A stretch of 27,003 nucleotides of DNA from Chara braunii (taxonomy: Eukaryota; Streptophyta; Charophyceae; Charales; Characeae): assembly GCA_003427395.1 (NCBI GenBank), contig BFEA01000811.1, positions 483,657 to 510,659 on the forward strand. Reading direction: 5' to 3'. Below are positions 19,911-27,003 of the stretch, in pieces (positions within the stretch are counted from its first letter, which is position 1; every line of letters begins with the position of its first letter). The notes below the pieces were generated by a model, which did no database searches, was not told where the DNA came from, and saw only the letters and a list, made by a program, of their open reading frames with translations. The position numbers and the translations under genes were made by a program.

Positions 19911-20262
19911 TTTTTTTTAAATATCTCCCGATCCGCGTGGCTCGGAGCAAAGTTCGCCCTCTCGTCGAGGCGAACGTTTTGAGACATTTTTTGGAAAATT
20001 CTAACGGCTAGAAAAAAATATATGGATTTTTTTGTATTTATCTAATTAAAAATCTCAAAAATCATGAGTTAAAAATTCTAATTGGTTTTTCCTCGATATC
20101 TCTTGATCCGCGCACTTTCGTGCGAGGCGCACGGGGAGCAAAGTTCATCCTCTCGTCGAGGCGAACGTTTCGAGCCATTTTTTGAGAAATTCAAACGGCT
20201 AAAAAGGGAGATATATAATTTTTTGTATTTTTTGATTAAAAATTCTAAAAATTATGATTTTC
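19911..20262 (+). repeat. Leader module duplicated with a conserved hairpin
   Basis: Copy a (19911-20070) and copy b (20086-20262) share ATATCTC..GATCCGCG, GGAGCAAAGTTC, CCTCTCGTCGAGGCGAACGT, CATTTTTTG, ACGGCTA and TTTTTTGTATTT in order. The offset is 175 bp rising to 191 bp, because copy b has 16 extra bases that form CGCAC-TTTC-GTGCG. In both, GTTC(G/A).CCTC pairs with GAGGCGAAC around TCGTC. Confidence 0.8.
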
Positions 20263-20591
20263 GTTTTATTGAAATGGTCGGGAAAATAAGCGAAATTAGG
20301 GGAACCCCGCCAGACCAAAGTTGGTCCCTGTATTTTTCCCGACATTTTGAGACCCTAGTCGGGGAAAACGGACTTCGTTTGGACAAACGGCGAACTCCAA
20401 CAGATAGAAAAGGTGGAAGATAATCAACGGGAAATTTAATTTCTCTGTAATTTTATTTAAATTAAAAGAAAAAGAAATTAAAAAATGTAATCCAGTAAGT
20501 TTTTCTTCTAAAACTAGTGAAAGCTAACAAAAAGTTTCTCGCGTCGAGCAGGGCTTTGCGGTGTTCGCGCGGTTGCGCGCAAAACCCAAAA

Positions 20592-20620
20592 CCCTAATTA
20601 GGGGGAAACCCTAATTAGGG
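20592..20620. repeat. Twin CCCTAATTAGGG palindromes
   Basis: Perfect 12-bp palindromes lie at 20592-20603 and 20609-20620, separated by GGAAA. The CCCTAA half resembles the plant telomere unit but occurs only once per palindrome, so this is not a telomeric array. Confidence 0.9.
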
Positions 20621-20885
20621 GGAAGTCCAAACCCCAATTTTGAGAGAAGCGGATAGATAGAGGGAAGCCATAGCTTCAAGCTTCCGCATTTGTTACGGAT
20701 TATTTTTTGTCAAATATATCCCGTAAGATTGTGGAAATTAATTCGGGAAGTTTTGCCCCATTAAATAATTAAGAATTATTTTACTTTTGATTTTGTTATT
20801 TAAAATCGATAAAAAAATTGAAAGAAATATTAAAAATTGCGTAGGGGCATTTGTTTGACTTCAATGCTCTTCATATCTACTTTAC

Positions 20886-21150
20886 CTATTTGAGGGACTT
20901 TTTTCCGAACCCCATCTCACCGGGGGGGAAGGAAAACTGTTGTCGAAATTTCTCGAAATTTCCCTTTTAATTAAAATTTTTGTTAATTAAGTAACAAAAA
21001 TATTTAAAAATCGAGTTAAATCAATTTTTCTTTTTTTCCATTATTCCTTTTGATATTCCCTCTTCGGCAGCGCTGTTTGAGGGCTTCGCCCGAACCCCGT
21101 CCCAACGGGGGAAGGAGAAACGCTGGCGAAATTTTAGTTAATTCCCCAAA
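20886..21150 (+). repeat. Second duplicated leader module
   Basis: TTTGAGGG..TTC..CCGAACCCC(A/G)TC.CA.CGGGGG.AAGGA.AAAC, followed by CGAAATTT, appears near 20888-20950 and 21076-21140, offset about 187 bp. The GC-rich core can fold (CCCCGT-CCCA-ACGGGG in the second copy; CCCC..GGGG in the first). Confidence 0.7.
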
Positions 21151-21440
21151 TTTTATTTATACCCCTAAAAATCATCAAACTCGGCGGGCTTATATATGTA
21201 TTGATCCTTAATATATATAAACTAAGAAAGAAATTTTATCTTAACTCAATATATTTTTTTTAATTTATAATTGAAAAATACAAAAGAATTCCCTAGAAGA
21301 AGAAGGGAAAGAGACGCTGCGGTAACCTGGTTTCGGGTGAACCTACTAGCTTGTTCCCGAAGGCGTGAGGCAAGCGACGAAAATTTTCAGTTATTAATCT
21401 ACACCTCCCTCTTGCTGCGTTCTCTCTAGCCGCCAGTTGA

Positions 21441-22457
21441 ATGTCGCCGCGGGTGCAAGTAGAGGTCTATGGGGCTACCATTGACTGGGACTTGGAGCCC
21501 CCTGAACTCATAGAGGGGGATCTGGTCGAGCTCACGATCCCCGGGCGCAACAATCGGCACGTTGACGGCCAGTTTGCGTGGAGGTCCATAATCTTGTCCG
21601 AGGACGTGTGGCTTTGGACGTACAGAGAGCACCGGCCGGAGCAAGAAGTGGGCGTAGTGAGAGCCTACTTGTATTTGGGACCGGGTGCGGTCAGGGAGGC
21701 CGTGGTGGGCCTTGCGACGACAGGGACTAGTGGCACAGTTAGCAGGGCATTACGCTACCTAGGGGAAGAGGTAACTGCCTTTCGAGCGGAGGACTCGAGC
21801 GACCCGTTGACCCTATATCACGGACGCCCTCCTCTTGATATCACGGGCGAGCTGGTGGTAGCACGGGACGGGTTTTTCCCGTACAGCGTTAGGAGCCTGC
21901 GGGCGATAGTTCCGACGTTCGTAGTAGAGAGCGTCTTTGGAGGTATTGGTGGAGTGGTCGAGACATACCTGGCCTATCAGGATCTCAAGATCCTGGCGAC
22001 AAGGCCTACCGGCCTAGACTACATCTATTATTCGCTCGCAACCGGTGGGCCTCGTTGGGGAGACGAGAGGGTTCATCTTATAGAGCTGATCCGCTCGATA
22101 GATGACGAGTGACCCCAGTCTCCGTGCGTTTGGGATTGGCTAGACCGTGAGCTCCGACCAGGCCCCGAGTACGTGACCTGCATCGGGCGGTTCTTCTCAG
22201 ACGACTGGGAGAGCTGGTGGCGTGAGGACGCCAGGCGACCTCTGATATACGGCCATCAGTTGGTGGAATACTACCAGGGTATAAGACAGGCGTCATACCG
22301 CGTCGAGGACGAGTTTGACGACGAAGGTTGGGAGCGAGAGGACGACGAGGACGCCTGGGAGCCAGACTGGGTCGACCCAGAGAGTGAGGTTGACGAGGAG
22401 GAGATTGACGTTACAGACGCCCATTTTCCCAGGATAGGAGTAGCAGTCCGGGCGTAG
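21441..22457 (+). pseudogene. Cassette ORF A, unknown, one internal stop
   Basis: No family is recognised. The ATG at 21441 directly follows an in-frame TGA, fixing the start. The frame runs 223 codons to TGA 22110-22112 and then stays open and protein-like to TAG 22455-22457, so the intact product would be about 338 residues; a CGA to TGA change is a likely cause of the inner stop. The central part has VPTFVVESVFGGIGG and LDYIYYSLATGGPRWGDE. The C-terminal part is Trp-rich (DDWESWWRED) and strongly acidic (EDDEDAWEPDW). No signal peptide, membrane helix or zinc motif is visible. It resembles ORF B weakly over about 65 residues. Confidence 0.5.
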
Positions 22458-22620
22458 GAGGTAGAGGGGCACATTAGGGCGACGGTTGAGTGAGCTTAGC
22501 TACTGATCCTACTCGACCATACTGGACCTGAGTGCGAGAGTTGTCTGAAGGGTTAGCAACGTCGAGAGATGGGGTGCATCGGAGGGAGTAGAGTGATGCT
22601 GACCAAGAGTAGGAGGAGAG

Positions 22621-23376
22621 ATGAGAAGTGATTCAGTGGCCTGGTTAGCTTATGTTCTCTCACGAGAGTCCGAATCGTATAGTGTGAGGAAGCTTGTGGG
22701 ACCGAGAGAGACGGCGGTTGGATACGACATACCACTTCCTGTGGCGTTAGAAGAGGCAGGGCGTGTACCGATACGATACTTGGGAACGTGGCTCGCAGAG
22801 GGGCTCTTCCTTTGGACAGTGATACTACGAGACGAACGACCCGAGAGGACTCATGATCTAGAAGGGGTCAGACATCTGATAGCGGATATAGCACACAATT
22901 TAGAGATAGGACCGACGCTCGCAGGGGCGAGCAGGAGTTGGTGGAGAAGCGAGTCGTTGGCCAGAGTGATTGTTAATCAGCAACTTGCGAGACTCTCTGG
23001 AGGGAGGACGAGTTGGAGCTGCTTGGTATACGGTCCACCACATCCGACCCTCTACCCGAGAGAGGATTGGAGATTTGGACTTCCTACCTTCGTGATAGGG
23101 CAGACCTATGGGAGCGTGGATCGTTTGAGTAGAGCAGTGGACCACACACTTTACGCNCTCTNGNAGGGCTTAGCGCCCCGCTTCAAGGAAGTATACTACG
23201 CCATTTGTGTGAGGTGGGGGCCGCCCAGTAGAGAGACGCTTGACGACATCATAGACGTTACTAGCTGGGTGGACTGTCTGAGGCCAATCGATCTGATTAG
23301 GTACTGCAGGAGACGGGCAGAGATCGATTACGTGGGGCTAGAGGATGTGAGATTTCTCTTCGAGGCCGCAACTTAG
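22621..23376 (+). CDS. Cassette ORF B, unknown, distant relative of ORF A
   Basis: This open frame of 251 codons runs from ATG 22621 to TAG 23374-23376, with three ambiguous bases (23157-23164) but no visible stop. Motifs in common with ORF A, in the same order, are an LWT block, LPTFVIGQTYGS (A: VPTFVVESVFGG), YYAI (A: YYSL), a GPP/GGP turn and a DIIDVTSWVD helix (A: LIELIRSIDD). Otherwise I recognise nothing. It starts 163 bp after ORF A ends. It is one of the few uninterrupted frames of its length in the window and could be a recently active or constrained protein, or chance survival. Confidence 0.5.
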   Translation: MRSDSVAWLAYVLSRESESYSVRKLVGPRETAVGYDIPLPVALEEAGRVPIRYLGTWLAEGLFLWTVILRDERPERTHDLEGVRHLIADIAHNLEIGPTLAGASRSWWRSESLARVIVNQQLARLSGGRTSWSCLVYGPPHPTLYPREDWRFGLPTFVIGQTYGSVDRLSRAVDHTLYXLXXGLAPRFKEVYYAICVRWGPPSRETLDDIIDVTSWVDCLRPIDLIRYCRRRAEIDYVGLEDVRFLFEAAT

Positions 23377-23379
23377 GGA

Positions 23380-23667
23380 ATGCCGGGAAGGACGGCCACG
23401 GTGATGCGTGTAGGAGAGCAACTGGTAAGCGCAGGATACACTGTGACAGTACTTCTCCGAGAGTACGTGGACGAGGACTTGACGGCGAGGGAGTGCAGAC
23501 AATGAGCCAGGGATTTGATCCACGAGCGTAGAGCTGATGTACTGGCGCGAGTGACCTTCCAGACCTCGATTTCCTATGATGTGATGATATGGTCTCATGG
23601 TTATATGCGCGCGGAGCACTACCACGATGAGACGGTAGCGGAGGCTAGAGCGAGGGTGAGAGGATGA
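23380..23667 (+). pseudogene. Cassette ORF C, small, unknown, one internal stop
   Basis: The ATG at 23380 lies 3 bp after ORF B's stop. The frame reads MPGRTATVMRVGEQLVSAGY and continues to TGA 23665-23667, with one TGA at 23503-23505 (CGA to TGA likely, next to another Arg). The product would be about 95 residues, mixed alpha/beta in character with a YMRAEHYHDETV segment. Too short to appear as an uninterrupted gene. No family is recognised. Confidence 0.35.
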
Positions 23668-23691
23668 GCTGGAAAAAGATGTGGACTGAGT

Positions 23692-24012
23692 ATGGAAGAG
23701 GAGAGTGAGGCAGTCGGAAGAGTGAGAAAGCGCGTTAAAGAACCACTCTTGAACCAGNTAAAGAAGTTGGGGNACAAGTTAAGGGAGATCTGGTCGTGTC
23801 AGGACGAGGGCAAGTTGCGTAGGGCTGAACTCGTGACGAGAGAGTTAGAGANTCTGTTTAGGGAGGAAAGAGAGATTATCCAGGCGTGNAGATCAGACTT
23901 TCTGGANAGGGTAAAGGCTAGAAGCGTATCACGCGAAGAAACTAGTGAGCGATCTGCAGAGAGCGAGACAACAGAAGACAAAGTAACGCAGGGAAGTAGC
24001 GACAGGACATGA
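23692..24012 (+). CDS. Cassette ORF D, charged helical protein, unknown
   Basis: The frame of 106 codons starts at ATG 23692 and is dominated by Glu, Arg, Lys and Ser. LREIWSCQDEGKLRRAELV and RELE.LFREEREII look like one long coiled coil. Five ambiguous bases fall inside it. Its TGA (24010-24012) overlaps the ATG of ORF E by ATGA, which suggests translation by termination-reinitiation if both are expressed from one RNA. No family is recognised. Confidence 0.45.
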   Translation: MEEESEAVGRVRKRVKEPLLNQXKKLGXKLREIWSCQDEGKLRRAELVTRELEXLFREEREIIQAXRSDFLXRVKARSVSREETSERSAESETTEDKVTQGSSDRT

Positions 24013-24389
24013 GCGGGACTGCACTACACACAACGGATCGGTACCCATTACATGTGGTAGGGAGACTGGACGGACCATTAGTGTTAGTGATCATAGAACT
24101 CCAGCTCCATACCAGACTGTGCATAGTTGAGGAGGCAGAGTGTGTCCGCCGCGCGCTACGTGAGGCTAGGGGAACAGGACTTTGGATTGGAAGAGAAGGA
24201 GGACGGAGGATAAAATACATACTCCAAGTGACACCTTTCGAAGGGCGGTCTCGGATAAGGGCATGGTACGAGACGACCAGAGAGGCTGAGAGGTTGAAGA
24301 TAAGCGAAGCCAGGAAAGCTGGAGAGTTAGGGAGAGTTGTAACAGATGGTGCAATACTCAGGGTGTTAGCCGCTCACGACCGGTACTGA
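24009..24389 (+). CDS. Cassette ORF E, unknown, with decayed extension
   Basis: The frame of 126 codons starts at ATG 24009. It has a hydrophobic strand (DGPLVLVIIELQLHTRL), then a basic half with ARGTGLWIGREGGRRIKYI. After TGA 24387-24389 the same frame remains protein-like to about 24654 but contains six stops in all, so either ORF E ends here or a longer gene has decayed. No family is recognised. Confidence 0.4.
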   Translation: MSGTALHTTDRYPLHVVGRLDGPLVLVIIELQLHTRLCIVEEAECVRRALREARGTGLWIGREGGRRIKYILQVTPFEGRSRIRAWYETTREAERLKISEARKAGELGRVVTDGAILRVLAAHDRY

Positions 24390-24636
24390 AAGGAATCGAT
24401 AAAGACTTTAGAGGCGATAGAGGATGGTGGAGATAAGGAGAACTTTGAGACATTTTGTGACATATTGGAGCGGTCGGCGATGAGGTTACAAGTGGTTATA
24501 GCACTAACTTACCTCAACTGCTAGACAGATGACCTCGTAGCCGTCTGAGAGATAAGGGAGTGAAAATAGAAATTGGAAGCTCTTGGAAGGATAGTGGAAG
24601 CTAGAAAGGTCGATGGGCAGCTTTGGATGGGAGTAG

Positions 24637-24945
24637 GAGAGCCTTTTGCGGGCTAACCGATTCAGGACAGGGCTAGGAGAACTAGCAAGGAGGACGGAGA
24701 TAGACGCTCGGAGACTCTTGAGGGGTGTTGATCAGGAGACATTGGCTAGGTTTGGGACTGCGATCTGTCTCAAGGATAGAGGTCCTGTCACGGGTGTACT
24801 GCAGATCTGGAGAGGCACGACCTTGTTGGCCGATCCCGAAGGAGAGGTTTACTTAGACACAGGGATTCTTGGGATAGAGGGAGAGCACGAGATCCGCGAC
24901 CGGTACAGGATACTGGAAGTGGTAATCAAGGCGGTCGAGAGCTAA
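24637..24945 (+). pseudogene. Cassette ORF F, unknown, start lost
   Basis: The open frame follows a TAG at 24634-24636 and ends at TAA 24943-24945. No ATG is available near its beginning, and similar sequence with stops continues upstream, so the 5' end is missing. The readable part has LGELARRTEIDARRLLRGVD, then a compact, strand-like half (PVTGVLQIWRGTTLLADPEG). It lies about 120 bp before gag. No family is recognised. Confidence 0.35.
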
Positions 24946-24977
24946 GATTGGAGGCGGACGCGAGCCGTGACAAGGAA

Positions 24978-25052
24978 ACAGGTCCGGGCTGCCGCAACTG
25001 TCACAGGTCCAGGCTGCAGCGACTGTCATAGGGTCGGGCTGTAACAGTTGGC
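24978..25052. repeat. 25-bp tandem repeat, three units
   Basis: Units start at 24978, 25003 and 25028. The first two read ACAGGTCC(G/A)GGCTGC.GC and end in ACTGTC; the third is diverged. The array ends 14 bp before the gag start codon. Confidence 0.9.
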
Positions 25053-25066
25053 TAGAACCCGACACG

Positions 25067-27003
25067 ATGGGGCCACAACCGACCACGGGCGAAGCGGGAG
25101 AGGAGTACAGGACATCGCCCGATCGAGCTCTGAGGGATCTGAAGGAATGAATTAGGCGAGAAGCACCGCTGAGATGGGCTGACCAAACCAATGACGGAGG
25201 GCCCGACGTAAGGGGCGAACCAGTTGCGACAGAGCCGCAGGAGGCTCTAAAGAAGGGTACCTCGAGCGGACGACGAGAAGCGACGAGGCGACGCTCCCCC
25301 GAGTACGAGCGGAAGGACACCATAGCGGACAGGCACAGAGAGGACTAGAGAGAGAGTTTGAGGAATTCCTATTGGAGGGACAGCGATAGAGACAGGGCGC
25401 CGCCCAGGCGGGTCTTCGACCCCGAGACAGGGGAGTCACATCCGCTCCCTTAGGAGGGCAAGGATCGCTATATTATTACGCACAAGGCCTCAGAGCCTCC
25501 TACCTTCAGGGGCTATGGTATCACATAATATCTGGAGAAGTGGGAGTTTCACGTCAGCCGAAGTCAGTGGTCGGAGGAAGAGATTATAGAGAACTTCCTA
25601 TTTAATGTGGACCCATGTCTCGGTAGGGAAGTTAAGGAAGCTCGACCGAAGGATGGGAAATGGACTACGTACAAGAAGAACCTCGTTTAGCTTTACAAAT
25701 TGGAGGATAACAAGTATTCCATCAAGGACCTTGAAACAATGACTCAAGATGAAGAAGAGAGCGTACGGACATTTGGGATGCGTTTCCACAAGATCTCCGA
25801 CGTGCTGATGAAAAAAGGGAAGATCTCAGAGGTCGAGCGCTGTACTATCTTCATCGGACACTTGTCCAAAGGTAGGCAAAACAGTATACTTAGAGATCTT
25901 CTGCGCGACAGGCTTGATTTCCTACAAGTCCTAAAGCTCGCGATAAAGGCAGAGGCAGACGATTACAAGGACTTGGTGTGGAGAGGGATGAGGAGACGTG
26001 ACTTTTCTCTCTACAAGGAATATGCCACGGATAGATGTCCTGATTTCAAGGACTATCCCTGGTCGGAGAAGAATGAGGCCTTGGCTGAGGAAGTGAAGGA
26101 GATACGGGACATGGTGAAGAGATTGACGAAACAGGTTACAGAGATTGTGACCACTACAGGGGCCACGGCCTACCGGGACAAACCTGGAGGGCCCTATTCA
26201 CTTCGCTGGGACCGTAGGAACAACGATTCCTGGAGGAGTGTCGAGGATAGAAATCCTCGGACGCTGACTGATTATCGTACGAGGGGAAGAGAGAGAGACG
26301 ATGAGCCATGGCGACGTAGGGATGATGAGATAGACCGAGACCGCAGAGATCGCGAGCCGTTTGCGCGAGCAAGGAGGCTGGATGATTACCCGCGAAACCC
26401 TCGCTATGAGGCCGATCGGGGTAGAGGCGACTCCCGCGGCCGATGGGGGACAGATCAGGGCCGACGACATGGATATAGGGACAACAGATACGAGAGATCG
26501 GACCGAAATGGATATAGGAACGAAAGATACGAGAGATCGGACCGAGATGGATATAGGGACGACAGATACGAGAGATCGGACCGAGACGGATATAGGGACG
26601 ACAGATACGAGAGGTCGGGGCGAGATGGCAACAGAGGTGGTAGGTATGAAAGAGGAGATCGGGACTGGGAACGACGAGATGGGTCGCGCGGACGGTTTGA
26701 GCTCGGGGAGATGCGAGAGAGCAGCGCGACGAGTCACGGGGGTGGTACAACCGAGGGGACCGACGCGATGAGTCACGAGGGCGATATGACTCGGGGGACC
26801 GCCGGAATGATTCGCAAGGGCGGTATGAGCAAGGAGGGTCTGGAGGAGACCGCCGCAATGATTCGCGCGATCGGAATGAGAGAGGGGGATATGGCGTCTC
26901 ATCAGAATATATCCCAAGTCGCCTGACCCCAAGGCAGCCAGGAGTTCGATCTCTAGAAGCGCAGACGACAGGCCATCTACTCCCAGGAACTCATGCGTCT
27001 ACT
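25067..27003 (+). pseudogene. gag of a Ty3/Gypsy-type retrotransposon, broken, incomplete at the right edge
   Basis: Gag forms the particle that packages element RNA. The ATG at 25067 opens a frame that can be followed to 26926 with stops at 25148 (TGA), 25346 (TAG), 25451 (TAG), 25526 (TAA) and 25688 (TAG). After a disordered basic part, PPTFRG..YLEKWEFHV, ENFLF, the LYKLEDNKYSIKDLE helix and ESVRTFGMRFHKISD form a capsid-like core of the Retrotrans_gag type. A coiled coil (ALAEEVKEIRDMVKRLTKQ, about 26080-26140) and an Arg/Asp/Tyr-rich tail with 13-residue repeats follow. Between about 26700 and 26727 the sense frame changes: RGDAREQRDESRG and GDRRNDSQGRYEQG are read in another frame, open to the window end. 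No CCHC knuckle is visible before the edge. Confidence 0.7.
26471..26665 (+). repeat. 39-bp repeat in gag, five units
   Basis: Units begin at 26471, 26510, 26549, 26588 and 26627 and encode GYRD(D/N)RYERSDR(D/N); the fifth is diverged (GNRGGRYERGDRD). The period keeps the frame. The tail is basic and acidic in alternation, RNA-binding in style. Confidence 0.95.

Larger units (their letters stand above)
19789..21440 (+). other. AT-rich leader of the LTR element, no supported ORF
   Basis: This is about 1.65 kb of AT-rich DNA with GC-rich hairpin islands. It contains two families of diverged direct repeats (19911-20070/20086-20262 and 20886-20960/21073-21150), paired CCCTAATTAGGG palindromes and a CCCCGT/ACGGGG stem near 21095-21110. 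A 113-codon open frame (20082-20423) spans one repeat copy and is unlikely to be a gene. Confidence 0.6.
19419..27003 (+). mobile_element. Ty3/Gypsy-type LTR retrotransposon, 5' part, running off the right edge
   Basis: Reading rightwards: an LTR end, a tRNA-Asp primer-binding site (19771-19788), a long AT-rich leader (19789-21440), a cassette of unrecognised ORFs (21441-24945) and a gag gene (25067 to the edge). Protease, RT, RNase H and integrase would lie beyond the window. The primer type is common in large plant Ty3/Gypsy elements of the Athila/Tat kind, some of which (Ogre) carry an extra ORF before gag. The left limit of the LTR is not determined. All coding parts are damaged. Confidence 0.6.

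Noticed and set aside
20588-20625. Telomere-like CCCTAA repeats
   Set aside because: Only two CCCTAA units, each inside a palindrome; not an array.
22271-22474. Ser-rich minus-strand frame
   Set aside because: It is the antisense of the acidic tail of ORF A (GAC/GAG codons read backwards).
26154-26932. Long open frames on the minus strand and a third plus frame over gag
   Set aside because: They mirror the biased Arg/Asp codons of gag's repeats; the gag frame has the capsid-like core and continues upstream, the others do not.

Overview
The window looks like a repeat-dense intergenic stretch of a plant-lineage nuclear genome. A streptophyte green alga (charophyte type) is my best guess, but that is inference. 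The arguments are: long (GA)n and (TA)n microsatellites; decayed retroelements of three classes with no intact host gene; a primer-binding site fully complementary to the 3' end of plant tRNA-Asp (compared from memory); a LINE first ORF of the plant DUF4283/zinc-knuckle kind; and a Penelope-like element with an N-terminal GIY-YIG nuclease, a clade known from green algae and spike mosses. I see no tRNA, rRNA or CRISPR. Nearly every coding region carries in-frame stops or frameshifts, so most are called pseudogenes.

Layout. 1-5.9 kb: AT-rich DNA with microsatellites, several short direct repeats, a 15-bp inverted repeat, one decayed minus-strand coding remnant (about 3.0-2.2 kb) and a GC-richer unassigned segment (3.7-4.75 kb). 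6.3-9.36 kb: an L1-like LINE (ORF1, then the apurinic-type endonuclease part of ORF2, no RT). 9.36-9.77 kb: a second copy of the LINE ORF1/ORF2 junction, cut off by a 5'-truncated Penelope-like element (9.77-11.13 kb). 11.13-16.91 kb: a second, near full-length Penelope-like element in the same orientation. Its upstream Gly/Arg, Met-Pro and coiled-coil region leads into a GIY-YIG nuclease, a CxC linker and a reverse transcriptase. The two copies share a roughly 645-bp 3' tail with several hairpins and a TATA-like box, so copy 1's tail sits where a promoter for copy 2 would be.

16.9-19.4 kb: purine-rich simple and tandem repeats without genes. 19.4-27.0 kb: the 5' part of a large Ty3/Gypsy-type LTR retrotransposon running off the right edge. 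It has an LTR end, a tRNA-Asp primer-binding site, a 1.65-kb AT-rich leader with internally repeated hairpin modules, a 3.5-kb cassette of at least six unrecognised ORFs (two seem to be distant relatives of each other; two overlap as ATGA), then a gag with a coiled-coil/capsid-like core and an Arg/Asp/Tyr-rich repeat tail.

The two most interesting systems are the permuted-domain Penelope-like element with its large extra N-terminal region, and the Ty3 element with a multi-ORF cassette between primer site and gag. I could run no searches, so family calls rest on motifs read by eye.
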